This document shows positions 7,921 to 16,224 of a stretch of DNA of 18,905 nt, piece by piece. This stretch comes from Prevotella sp. (GTDB taxonomy: Bacteria; Bacteroidota; Bacteroidia; Bacteroidales; Bacteroidaceae). The notes below the pieces were generated by a model. It saw only the letters and a list, made by a program, of their open reading frames with translations. It was not told the origin of the DNA and did no database searches. Position 1 is the stretch's first letter. Each line of letters opens with the position of its first letter. The position numbers and the translations under genes are program-made. Location of the stretch: positions 1 through 18,905 of the forward strand of contig JAEEZP010000225.1 in the NCBI GenBank assembly GCA_016291915.1, written 5' to 3'.

Positions 7921-9372
7921 ATGAAAACAAAAAATATAAGCATCAATTCTATCGCACTGGTCCTTCTGTTCACATGTTGTCTGACCAGCTGCGACGACTT
8001 CCTCGATGTGAAACCCAAGTCACAGATAGAAAGTACAGAACTGTTCGGTAGCGAGGCCGGATTCAAGGATGCACTCAATGGTGTCTATATCAAGTTGACC
8101 TCTAGCTCTCTCTATGGGCAGGAACTGAAATATGGAACATTGGATATTCTTGGCAAACTGTATTATTCAGTAGGCAGTGGGAATTATAGCTATATTAATA
8201 GCGGCAGCTACAACAACAGCGGCGCTGCCGGTATCGGCAACGCCATCTGGTCAAATGCTTACAACGCCATCGCTTCTTTGAATGCCTTAATGGCAGAGAT
8301 GGAGAATGCTGATCCGAAGATGTTCGCTCAAGATAATTACAATGTCATCAAAGGTGAGGCTTTAGGTCTGCGCGCATTCTTACACTTCGACTTGCTGCGC
8401 CTCTTCGCTCCTTCTTATCTGGTAGGTCCGGATGAGCCCGCTATCCCCTATGTAACGGAGTATACTTATACTGTAACCCCATCTTCTACCGTCAGTCAGA
8501 TTTTGGAAAAAGTAATTGCAGAACTGGAGCAGGCTGCTTCTTTGTTAAAGACCTCTGATCCTATTGCTACTGGACGTGCTATCACATCAGACGATGATGA
8601 CGGTTACCTGTTAGATCGTGTTTTCCACTTCAACTATTACGCAGCTGTTGCCGCATTGGCAGAAGCTTATCTCTGGAAGAATGACTACACCAACGCTGCA
8701 CGCTGCGCTAACGAGGTCATCAACTCCGGAAAGTTCTCTTGGACCCCTGTTGATAACATCGCCACAAATGAGGCAGACCGCGATCGTACCTTTATTCCTG
8801 AGCAGATTTTTGCCCTGCAAATAGACAATCTGGACGATTATGTATTAGGTAGAGTCTATGGAACGATGCAATATAACGTTACTTTTCAATTCTATAGTAC
8901 AGGATTGACTACCATGTTCCCGACAGCTACCAATGCTACCGACTGGCGCCGCACCTACTTCTTCTCCAACGAGAACTGTGGAGGCAGCTACTATTACACT
9001 TCTACCAAATTATGGCAGGAGGGTATGACAACCTCTAAGGTGAAGCGCATGCCGATGTTCCGTTTGCCGGAAATGTATCTCATCCTCGCTGAGTGCGATG
9101 TTCCTCATTCAGCACAGTATGTAGAGGAAGTATCCAATCATCGTGGAAACAATATCAAGATTACCTCTACTGATGAAGGTGCTCTTAATGATGCCATCAC
9201 CATGGAATACGTTCGTGAGTTCATGCACGAGGGTAAGCTCTTCTTCCGCTACAAGAGAATTAATTCTCCGCAGATGTTTACCGGATATTATTTCAGGAAG
9301 GCAAACTATAACACAGCCAACTATGTATTGCCACTCCCGAACGAAGAGAAACAGTTTGGTAATCGCGAATAA
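7921..9372 (+). CDS. SusD/RagB-family nutrient-binding lipoprotein
   Basis: SusD proteins form the lid over the SusC barrel and bind the nutrient on the cell surface. This 483-residue protein has a lipobox at Cys24 (LTSC) followed by DDFLDVKPKSQIESTELF, the conserved SusD start with acidic residues that favour surface export. The RagB/SusD fold is seen in FGSEAGFKDALNGVYIKLTS (42-61), the TPR-like IWSNAYNAIASLNALM and the KGEALGLRAFLHFDLLRLFAP stretch. The C-terminal SusD domain contains MEYVREFMHEGKLFFRYKRI and ends near YVLPLPNEEKQFG. It is slightly shorter than many family members (usually 500-650), without sign of a frameshift. It sits between susC and a DUF4843-like lipoprotein, 18 bases from the latter. 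The ligand cannot be told from the sequence. Confidence 0.94.
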   Translation: MKTKNISINSIALVLLFTCCLTSCDDFLDVKPKSQIESTELFGSEAGFKDALNGVYIKLTSSSLYGQELKYGTLDILGKLYYSVGSGNYSYINSGSYNNSGAAGIGNAIWSNAYNAIASLNALMAEMENADPKMFAQDNYNVIKGEALGLRAFLHFDLLRLFAPSYLVGPDEPAIPYVTEYTYTVTPSSTVSQILEKVIAELEQAASLLKTSDPIATGRAITSDDDDGYLLDRVFHFNYYAAVAALAEAYLWKNDYTNAARCANEVINSGKFSWTPVDNIATNEADRDRTFIPEQIFALQIDNLDDYVLGRVYGTMQYNVTFQFYSTGLTTMFPTATNATDWRRTYFFSNENCGGSYYYTSTKLWQEGMTTSKVKRMPMFRLPEMYLILAECDVPHSAQYVEEVSNHRGNNIKITSTDEGALNDAITMEYVREFMHEGKLFFRYKRINSPQMFTGYYFRKANYNTANYVLPLPNEEKQFGNRE

Positions 9373-9390
9373 CCAGGAGTAACTTAAAAT

Positions 9391-10170
9391 ATGAAAATCA
9401 TGAAAAGATATATCAATAAGGTAACAGCAGGAATGTTATTCCTCTTATGTGCCCTGTCAATATGCTTTACGACATCCTGTGAGAATGAAGAGTTCTACTA
9501 TCAGGACACAGACAAAATATGGCTGTCGGGTGACCCTGCACAGCAAGCTACCCGTGACTCCACCTTGGCTACTTTTGCCATGGATGACAAGAGCATCACA
9601 ACAAAAGATGTGAACATCATTGCCAACCTTACGGGAGCAATGAGCGACCACGACCGTACATTCAAACTGGTGGTAGTGGATTCTATGACCACAGCTCCTG
9701 CCGACGCTTACGAGCTGGGTACTTGTGTCCTCCCTGCCAATCAGCACAAGGTTACGGTTCCCGTCAAGGTAAAGCGCACCGTTAACGGACTTGATCTGAA
9801 GAAACGAATGGCCAAGGTAACGTTCCGCGTGGTGGAAGATACAGAACTGACCCCCAGTGTTGATGACCGTCTGACATTCAGCATCGTATGGTGTGACTAT
9901 CTCATTCAACCTGCATCATGGAGCGTTATTAGCTATTATATTGGTCCCTTCTCCCAAGCGCGCTATCGTTTCATCATCGATCAGACCGGTATGACAGATT
10001 TTTCGGAATACAATGGCAATTACTCTTGGATTATCGGATTCCAGTCACTCATGATTCGTCTGTTGCAAGACTGGAACAATAACCCGGCCAATGCTAACAG
10101 TGAGTATGGATGGCCCTATCTGAATGATAACGGGGAACCACTCAAATACGGTCAAGGACTAACCGTGTAG
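9391..10170 (+). CDS. DUF4843-type surface lipoprotein of the SusCD operon
   Basis: A 259-residue lipoprotein with lipobox Cys30 (FTTSC) followed by ENEEFYYQ, an acidic start suited to surface export. The body is beta-rich. The pattern ATFAMDDKSITTKDVNIIANLTGAMSDHDRTFKLVV, then Ala-rich DAYELGTCVLPANQHKVTVPVKVKRT, resembles DUF4843, a family found directly after susD in many Bacteroidota operons. Its function is not known; an accessory subunit on the SusCD complex is the likely role. ATG codons at 9391 and 9400 are both possible starts; I kept the first because it gives a longer basic N-terminus. The next gene starts 35 bases downstream. Family assignment is from remembered sequence pattern, not a search. 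Confidence 0.75.
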   Translation: MKIMKRYINKVTAGMLFLLCALSICFTTSCENEEFYYQDTDKIWLSGDPAQQATRDSTLATFAMDDKSITTKDVNIIANLTGAMSDHDRTFKLVVVDSMTTAPADAYELGTCVLPANQHKVTVPVKVKRTVNGLDLKKRMAKVTFRVVEDTELTPSVDDRLTFSIVWCDYLIQPASWSVISYYIGPFSQARYRFIIDQTGMTDFSEYNGNYSWIIGFQSLMIRLLQDWNNNPANANSEYGWPYLNDNGEPLKYGQGLTV

Positions 10171-10205
10171 GTATTGCATTATTAAATCTTAATCATAGAA
10201 GAAAT

Positions 10206-11696
10206 ATGAAGACAAACAATAATAAAGGAATCAAAAGCGTAGCATTGTTACCATTCCTGCTGCTTGCCCTGCTGATTATGCCGGCTGCCTGTATGGAAGA
10301 TGAGGGAAACTATGACTACATTGACCTGCCGGAGTTCCGTGTTGATACTGTTGGTGTCAATCAGCAATACACAGTCCAGCAGTTTAATACCTTGCAGGTG
10401 CCGTCTCATCTGGTCTATGCCGGCAGCAAGAGTGACCTTGCTTACAGATGGTCTATCTATAACACCGGTTACGGCCAATCAGATAACCTTGCAACCATAC
10501 TGGCAGAGACAGAGGATCTGAACGTAGAGATTACAGCCAAGCCAGGTAACTATATTTTGGAATTTGTTGCTCAAAATGTGAATACAGGTGAAAGAGCAGC
10601 CAACCAGTACAGGCTAACTGTAGAGAGTGCGGCAGGAACCGGTCTGATGGTATTGTATGAGAGGAATGGCCTGTCGGATATTGATATTGTCCGCACACCC
10701 ATTCTGAACACTTCACTGACGAATACCACCGTCTCTCGCAACTTCTATTCCAGTGTGAACTCTACCATTGTGAAAGGTACACCAAAGATATTGGGTTACA
10801 ACAATAACCATAGTTATATCTTTACGGATATCGACGGTGTTCGCTTGTCGAACGAGGATTTGACTCAGATAGAAGACTACGACGGTATTTTTTACACGAA
10901 GCCCGATTCGCACAAACCTATGCATTATTACGGACCTACCACCAGCGAAATTCTTATTAACAACGGTGATGTGCATATGATGATCGGTGGATGGGACAAT
11001 GGACTGCATTACTTCCCCGGTCCTAAGGCCATGCAAGGCGACAGCTACTATGCAGAAAAGGCAATGGTTGTATATGGTGGCGGTCCTTTCTGCTTCGACA
11101 GCAAAGGTCATCGTTTCCTCTATTGCGGTCTCTGGTCAGGTGAGTTCTTACCCACAGGCGATGCCAGGTTAAGCAATATCAACCGTGATATCACACACAT
11201 GTCTCCCGGTTATCCGCTTCAGAGTACTATTGGTAAGACATACGCATTCTTCAAGGATCCAACTGACGCTTCCAAGCGTTCATTGATGATCATTGATGCT
11301 ACAGTAAACTCCAATGCCAGCAAGCTGATGGCTGACATTGACCTCAGTGGTTGTCCGGAGGTCAGCGAGATGCAGAATATCCTCACCACCACCAACTCTC
11401 CGATGTTCTACTACAGCAGTACAAAGAGTGCCTACGTTTGTCCGGTCGGTATCGACGAGCAAACTGCAGCTGTTCCCTCTGCTCCGCTGTGGACATGTCC
11501 CTCCAATGAAACAATTACCGCCATGCAATTGCTGAACGGCAATAAGATTTTGGCTATTGCAACCTGGACGGGCAGTGAAGGAAAACTATATTTGTTCAAT
11601 ACTGATCTTGCTTCCGGTGTTACTGATCCGACACCTGTAGAGACCTTCACCGGTTTCGGTAAGATTGTCGATATGCAGTATAAGAGTGCACAATAA
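10206..11696 (+). CDS. PKD-like family surface lipoprotein, last gene of the SusCD operon
   Basis: A 496-residue lipoprotein with signal peptide and lipobox at Cys29 (MPAAC), followed by MEDEGNYDYIDLPEFRVD, the characteristic start of the Bacteroidota PKD-like lipoprotein family. Residues about 45-145 form the PKD/Ig-like domain (YRWSIYN at 80-86; NYILEFVAQNVNTGERAANQYRLTV). The remainder (about 150-490) is beta-rich, with repeated short motifs such as MVLYERNG, SYIFTDIDGVRLSN and KILAIATWTGSEGKLYLFN that suggest a propeller-like fold. These proteins sit next to SusCD pairs and probably help capture or hold the substrate. No catalytic motif is seen. A strong terminator 22 bases after the stop closes the operon. 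Confidence 0.75.
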   Translation: MKTNNNKGIKSVALLPFLLLALLIMPAACMEDEGNYDYIDLPEFRVDTVGVNQQYTVQQFNTLQVPSHLVYAGSKSDLAYRWSIYNTGYGQSDNLATILAETEDLNVEITAKPGNYILEFVAQNVNTGERAANQYRLTVESAAGTGLMVLYERNGLSDIDIVRTPILNTSLTNTTVSRNFYSSVNSTIVKGTPKILGYNNNHSYIFTDIDGVRLSNEDLTQIEDYDGIFYTKPDSHKPMHYYGPTTSEILINNGDVHMMIGGWDNGLHYFPGPKAMQGDSYYAEKAMVVYGGGPFCFDSKGHRFLYCGLWSGEFLPTGDARLSNINRDITHMSPGYPLQSTIGKTYAFFKDPTDASKRSLMIIDATVNSNASKLMADIDLSGCPEVSEMQNILTTTNSPMFYYSSTKSAYVCPVGIDEQTAAVPSAPLWTCPSNETITAMQLLNGNKILAIATWTGSEGKLYLFNTDLASGVTDPTPVETFTGFGKIVDMQYKSAQ

Positions 11697-11718
11697 TTTT
11701 TTGGTAGTCAGTACACAT

Positions 11719-11757
11719 ATCCCCGCACCACAATAAGATATATTACGGTGCGGGGAT
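11719..11757 (+). terminator. Strong hairpin terminator closing the SusCD operon
   Basis: An 11-bp perfect GC-rich stem (ATCCCCGCACC at 11719-11729 with GGTGCGGGGAT at 11747-11757) encloses a 17-base loop and is followed within 15 bases by TTTTTT. It implies that the thioredoxin-like gene downstream is transcribed mainly from its own promoter. The remaining bases to 11864 are AT-rich; I see no convincing promoter, only a near match AATATTTG. Confidence 0.8.
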
Positions 11758-11864
11758 TGTTCTCAGCCTTTTTTATATTATTTTTACATAATATTTGCGC
11801 TCTTTTCCATATCTTGTCCGTATTTTAAGAAAGAGTTCTATAATACCATACTTATACTTTTCTT

Positions 11865-13973
11865 ATGAAAAAAATATATTCTCTATTATGTGCCATGCTG
11901 TTCACCACAATAGCTTTTGCACAGAAGCCGGTAACAATAACAGGCACCATTTCTAATTTGCCAGAAGGCACAGAAGTACTTGTGAACGACTATGCTACCT
12001 ATGGTCGGACAACGAAGGAGGAGGCTTTAGCCAGTTGCCCTGTCAAGGATGGGAAATTCTCACTGAATTTCACCATTAAGGAACCACGACAGATTGTGGT
12101 ATGGGTGGAGCGCCCTCACAGCAATCAGCCTATCGTTGTGGTTCCCGGTGATAATATCACCATTGATGCCAATAAACCCCACGGACTGTTCCAAGCAGAG
12201 GTGAAAGGGGCTAAGACCAATGAGGTCTTCCGGAAAATCTCACAGTTGCCTTACCAGAAAGACCGTCCGCAGAATATCTCGCAGACCGACTATATGAAGC
12301 AACTCATCAAGGAAAACAAAAACACCTTCTTCGGTCCACTGCTCGTTTATGCGTGGTCGGGACACAGCATCGGCTACGAGGAGTTCTATAATATGTTCCC
12401 AAAGAAAGTACAGAACTCTTACCACGGTCGTGCACTGAAAAAACAGGCAGATGCTGAGCGCGCAGAGAAAGCAAAAGCCAACGATCCTGCACAAAAGGCC
12501 AAGGCTAAGGAACTGATGCGCAAGACTCCTGCTTACGACAAGCCAGAGAACGTGCTGGATGCTATCATCGCACAGTATCCGGGAAAGGTGGTGTTTGTTG
12601 ACTTCTGGGCTACCTGGTGTGCCCCGTGTCGTGCTGCCATGAAGACGATCCAGCCATTGGAGGGATGGATGGCAGAGAATGACATCGTACGTGTCTATCT
12701 CTCCGCACCCACTAGTGATCCCACCAAATGGGAACTGATGATTCCGGATATCGGCGGCAACCACTATCAGATGAATGATGCGGAGTGGAAAGCCATCGGA
12801 CAACGCTACAACTTCAATGGCATCCCTTATTACCGCATCTACAACAAACAGGGCGAATGCACCTTCAACAGCATCGGCTATCCCGGCAATGACAAGATGA
12901 AGGAGGAGTTTGAGAATGCTTTGGAAAGTCAACCGGGCAAGGTGGTCATCAAGGGAAGCGCCAAGGATTTGGATGGGTATGATATCTCTTTATTCTATTA
13001 CGGTCTGCCGAAGGCTAACAGGATGTCAGAGAACAGTAAAACTAAGATTGAAAACGGAGCATACAAAATGGTGATAAATGCCGATGAGACCATGATTTAC
13101 CACATTGAGTGCCGCCGTTTCACAGCGAATTTTGTAGCCAGTCCAGGTGATGTGATCGTATTCGACGGTCCTAAACTTGTAAAAGGCAATAAGTTACAGA
13201 AACAGATGACAGATGCCACTGATAAAATGTGGAGCGCCTATAATGCCGGAAGGGTAAAAGTATGGAATAATCATAAAGCTACCATGGATGAGGTGAATGC
13301 ACATCCGGAAAAGGAGTTTGAACTGAAATCCAAGCCAGACTATCTCGCTTATGTCGACGAGATTGCAGCTTGGGAAAAGGAGCATGGCAAGGCGGTGAGA
13401 CAACTGATGCGTGACAACAAGGATAATATCTTCGGCGTGGCCAGTTTCTCCATGCATGCAGGCATGATGAATCCTACGCAGGATATGTACGACGAACTGT
13501 CTGACGAGGTGAAGAAGACGGCTTACGGTAAGGCCCTGAAGAGTGCCATCGAGAACAATTGGGTAGGCAAAGAGATGCTCGACTTCGCTCTGCAGGATGC
13601 CAAGGGTAAGAAACACTCTATGAAAAAACTGCTGAAGGGTAAGGATTACCTGATGATCGACTTTTGGGCATCGTGGTGCAAACCCTGTCGCAAGGGATTA
13701 CCTTTCATGAAGGACTATGCCAAGAAATACAAGAAAAATAAGTTGGCTATGCTCAACGTCTCCATCGACAAGAAGAAAGAAGACTGGCTGAAAGCCAATA
13801 AAGAAGAGAATCTGCCATGGACATCCGTGTGGGATGATCAGGGAGTTGCCACTGGTTTCGGTGTGAGAGCTATCCCTTCAGTATGGTTGTTGGATAAGAA
13901 TGGTAAGGTCATCTTCTCACATAAGTGGGGTGATGCCATCGGCACTGAACTACGTAAAGTCTTTGGTTATTGA
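11865..13973 (+). CDS. Exported thioredoxin/TlpA-like protein with two DUF4369-like + thioredoxin modules
   Basis: A 702-residue exported thiol-disulfide protein. A signal peptide ends near residue 19 (AFA-Q) without a lipobox. Module 1: DUF4369-like beta domain (about 21-115, VTITGTISNLPEGTEVLV), a helical linker rich in Lys/Ala (about 120-225) and a thioredoxin domain (about 238-350) with FWATWCAPC (Cys252, Cys255) and cis-proline P321 (FNGIP). Module 2 repeats the order: VIKGSAKDLDGYDISLFYY (about 360-440), helical linker (445-565) and a thioredoxin domain (about 575-702) with FWASWCKPC (Cys605, Cys608) and cis-proline P671 (VRAIP). Most TlpA/ResA-like Bacteroidota proteins have a single module of 350-400 residues, so this appears to be an internal duplication or fusion. 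It probably reduces or oxidises protein disulfides in the periplasm; the targets are unknown. It stands between two terminators, so it is likely monocistronic. Confidence 0.88.
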   Translation: MKKIYSLLCAMLFTTIAFAQKPVTITGTISNLPEGTEVLVNDYATYGRTTKEEALASCPVKDGKFSLNFTIKEPRQIVVWVERPHSNQPIVVVPGDNITIDANKPHGLFQAEVKGAKTNEVFRKISQLPYQKDRPQNISQTDYMKQLIKENKNTFFGPLLVYAWSGHSIGYEEFYNMFPKKVQNSYHGRALKKQADAERAEKAKANDPAQKAKAKELMRKTPAYDKPENVLDAIIAQYPGKVVFVDFWATWCAPCRAAMKTIQPLEGWMAENDIVRVYLSAPTSDPTKWELMIPDIGGNHYQMNDAEWKAIGQRYNFNGIPYYRIYNKQGECTFNSIGYPGNDKMKEEFENALESQPGKVVIKGSAKDLDGYDISLFYYGLPKANRMSENSKTKIENGAYKMVINADETMIYHIECRRFTANFVASPGDVIVFDGPKLVKGNKLQKQMTDATDKMWSAYNAGRVKVWNNHKATMDEVNAHPEKEFELKSKPDYLAYVDEIAAWEKEHGKAVRQLMRDNKDNIFGVASFSMHAGMMNPTQDMYDELSDEVKKTAYGKALKSAIENNWVGKEMLDFALQDAKGKKHSMKKLLKGKDYLMIDFWASWCKPCRKGLPFMKDYAKKYKKNKLAMLNVSIDKKKEDWLKANKEENLPWTSVWDDQGVATGFGVRAIPSVWLLDKNGKVIFSHKWGDAIGTELRKVFGY

Positions 13974-13996
13974 TACTTTTACATACAGAGGTTAAG

Positions 13997-14032
13997 AGAT
14001 AGGGTCGCTCTACTGCGGCCCTATCTTTATTA
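13997..14032 (+). terminator. Terminator after the thioredoxin-like gene
   Basis: AGATAGGGTCGC (13997-14008) pairs with GCGGCCCTATCT (14015-14026) through a 12-bp stem containing one G-T wobble and a 6-base loop, followed by TTATTATAT. It starts 24 bases after the stop codon. Confidence 0.75.
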
Positions 14033-14099
14033 TATAAGTAAACGAGTTGACGATACCTCCGTCATTTTTATCCCTGACAATAAAAAAGAAGGCTTTTTC

Positions 14100-14130
14100 T
14101 TGTTCGTTCAAAAGGTTTATTGTAAATTTG
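14100..14130 (+). promoter_or_regulatory. Bacteroidota-type promoter upstream of the NagB-like/PIG-L gene
   Basis: TAAATTTG (14123-14130) is a perfect TAnnTTTG -7 element. A TTG at 14100-14102 lies 20 bases upstream, the spacing expected of the -33 element. The predicted leader before the ATG at 14196 is roughly 55-60 bases. This would drive the four-gene run to 18750. Confidence 0.6.
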
Positions 14131-14195
14131 CATGAGTAATCATTTGCATCGTAGCATTACCATGATAGTATTAGAAACCTTCTAAAAACAATAAT

Positions 14196-16193
14196 ATGAA
14201 TTTAAATCTTAGTTCGCAGATCGTTCTGAACAATATCTCAGAAGAATTCTATCATCCAAAGACAGCCGTTGACCGTTCGGAGATAACCCGCTGTGAGAAA
14301 ATTCCTACCGATATCTTTGCTACCATACAAGAGGGTGCCGTCACCATTGCCGATCAGGTGCAGCAGGAAATACTCTCCAAGCAAAAGCGTCAACAATACT
14401 GTGTTCTCGGATTAGGCACGGGAAAATCATTGATCCCTATCTATGACGAACTGATACGAAGACACAAGGAGGAAGGACTGAGTTTTAAGAATGTCATCGT
14501 CTTCAACCTTTACGAATATTTCCCCCTCAAGGCAGGAACAACCGTCAGTAGTCTGCAGCAACTGAAAAAGCACCTGTTGGATCATGTGGATATCAACCCT
14601 GTACATATTTTCTCACCCGACGGAAGTATCCAACAGGAGTTCGTGCAGGAACACTGTAGGAAATATGAAGAGAAAATCAAGAATTGTGGAGGGATGGACA
14701 TGCTCTTGTTAGGTATCGGACGAATGGGTAATATTGCATCCAACGAGCCCGGTTCTGGACTTACCTCTACCTCTCGACTGATTCTAATTGATAATGTTTC
14801 GAGAGAGGAGATGACCATGAGCTTCGGAACGAACGAGATCGTACCCCCCTGCTCCATCACCGTGGGTGTGGGCACCATCCTGCAAGCCAAGAAGATTTAT
14901 CTCGCAGCATGGGGTGAAGAGAAGGCCGACATCATCCAGAAAACGGTTGAGGAAAGGATTACCGATACGATCCCCGCATCATTCCTACAGACACACAACG
15001 ATGCACATGTCATTATCGACCTAGCAGCGGGTTCAAAACTCACCAGGATCATCCATCCGTGGTTAGTAGCTTCGTGTACATGGACCGACAAACTGGTGAG
15101 AAGTGCTTTGGTATGGCTTTGTCAGAAGACGAAGAAACCGATTCTGAAACTTACCAATAAAGACTATAATGAGAACGGATTGTCGGAGTTGCTCGCTCTT
15201 TATGGCAGCGCATATAATGCCAATATCAAGATCTTCAATGATCTGCAGCATACCATCACCGGATGGCCGGGAGGCAAACCAGATGCCGACGATACTTATC
15301 GCCCCGAACGTGCCCTGCCCTATCCCAAACGGGTGATTGTTTTTTCTCCGCACCCCGATGATGATGTCATCTCTATGGGCGGTACCCTGCGACGACTGAT
15401 ACAGCAGGGGCATGATGTGCACGTGGCTTATGAGACATCAGGAAATATCGCTGTGGGTGATGAGGAGGTAGTACGTTTCATGCATTTCATCAACGGTTTC
15501 AACCAACTCTTCGGGAATAATGAAGACCGTGTGATACGTGAGAAATACCAAGAGATAAAAGAGTTTCTGAAGAACAAGAAAGAGGGAGATCTTGACAATC
15601 GGGATATCCTCACTATCAAAGGACTGATCCGTAGGGGTGAGGCACGTACAGCAAGTACCTTTAACAACATTCCACTCGACCATGTACATTTCCTGGATCT
15701 GCCCTTCTATGAGTCTGGAAAGATAGAGAAACTGCCGATGTCAGAGGCTGATGTGCATGTGGTACAGCAGTTACTCCAAAAGATCCAGCCCCACCAGATA
15801 TATGTGGCCGGTGACTTGGCCGATCCTCATGGTACCCATCGAAAATGTACCGATGCCGTGTTGGCAGCTATCGAAGAAGAGAAAGAGCAGGGTGCACAAT
15901 GGCTCGATGACTGTCGTGTGTGGATGTACCGCGGTGCATGGGCAGAGTGGGAAATCGAGAATATAGAGATGTGCGTACCGATGAGTCCTGAGGAGTTACG
16001 TGCTAAGCGTAATGCCATCCTCAAGCATCAGTCGCAGATGGAAAGTGCACCGTTCCTCGGAAAGGATGAGCGTCTGTTCTGGCAGCGTGCCGAAGACCGT
16101 AATCGTGCCACAGCCCAACTGTATGATGATTTGGGTCTTGCATGCTATGAAGCGATGGAGGCATTTGTGGAGTATAAAGGGTTTAGGGTTTAG
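14196..16193 (+). CDS. NagB-like (inactive-looking) domain fused to a PIG-L/LmbE-type deacetylase
   Basis: A 665-residue fusion matching the Bacteroides proteins named glucosamine-6-phosphate deaminase-like. The NagB-like domain covers about 20-290 (LGLGTGKSLIPIYDEL at 71-86; IVFNLYEY at 101-108; GIGRMGNIASNEP at 173-185). By alignment to E. coli NagB, catalytic Asp72, Asp141 and His143 become Tyr106, Met177 and Asn179; only the Glu148 equivalent (Glu184) remains, so deaminase activity is doubtful. The PIG-L domain covers about 378-620 with the metal and catalytic motif SPHPDDD (384-390) and DPHGTH (543-548), both intact, so N-deacetylation of an amino-sugar-like substrate is plausible. The last codons, encoding GFRV, lie in a TTTAGGG repeat, which also supplies the TAG stop. 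The nitrilase gene follows 31 bases later. Fusion and motifs are clear; the substrate is unknown. Confidence 0.88.
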   Translation: MNLNLSSQIVLNNISEEFYHPKTAVDRSEITRCEKIPTDIFATIQEGAVTIADQVQQEILSKQKRQQYCVLGLGTGKSLIPIYDELIRRHKEEGLSFKNVIVFNLYEYFPLKAGTTVSSLQQLKKHLLDHVDINPVHIFSPDGSIQQEFVQEHCRKYEEKIKNCGGMDMLLLGIGRMGNIASNEPGSGLTSTSRLILIDNVSREEMTMSFGTNEIVPPCSITVGVGTILQAKKIYLAAWGEEKADIIQKTVEERITDTIPASFLQTHNDAHVIIDLAAGSKLTRIIHPWLVASCTWTDKLVRSALVWLCQKTKKPILKLTNKDYNENGLSELLALYGSAYNANIKIFNDLQHTITGWPGGKPDADDTYRPERALPYPKRVIVFSPHPDDDVISMGGTLRRLIQQGHDVHVAYETSGNIAVGDEEVVRFMHFINGFNQLFGNNEDRVIREKYQEIKEFLKNKKEGDLDNRDILTIKGLIRRGEARTASTFNNIPLDHVHFLDLPFYESGKIEKLPMSEADVHVVQQLLQKIQPHQIYVAGDLADPHGTHRKCTDAVLAAIEEEKEQGAQWLDDCRVWMYRGAWAEWEIENIEMCVPMSPEELRAKRNAILKHQSQMESAPFLGKDERLFWQRAEDRNRATAQLYDDLGLACYEAMEAFVEYKGFRV

Positions 16194-16212
16194 AGTGTAG
16201 AGTTTAGAGTGG
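16179..16212. repeat. Heptamer array 1 (TTTAGRG), overlapping the end of the NagB-like/PIG-L gene
   Basis: Four in-phase 7-base units: TTTAGGG (16182-16188), TTTAGAG (16189-16195), TGTAGAG (16196-16202) and TTTAGAG (16203-16209). The coding frame reads GGG TTT AGG GTT TAG, so the array provides residues GFRV and the stop. Bases 16180-16207 are identical to 16982-17009 in array 2. Confidence 0.85.
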
Positions 16213-16224
16213 TTGCATAAGAGT

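Noticed and set aside
7921..10170. Possible frameshift or truncation in the shortish SusD and DUF4843-like genes
   Set aside because: Both have complete N-terminal signals and plausible family C-termini, and no continuation is visible in other frames.
12240..12932. Long antisense open frame (230 codons) opposite the thioredoxin-like gene
   Set aside because: It has no recognisable domain and lies wholly opposite strong coding sequence, so it is a shadow of that gene.
14048..14064. Small hairpin TGACG/CGTCA followed by TTTTTA as another terminator
   Set aside because: A 5-bp stem is too weak, and a better terminator already stands at 13997-14032.
16213..16224. TTG start for the omega-amidase
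   Set aside because: The ATG at 16225 gives the usual family N-terminus (TIAIVQTD), and there is no Shine-Dalgarno support for the TTG.
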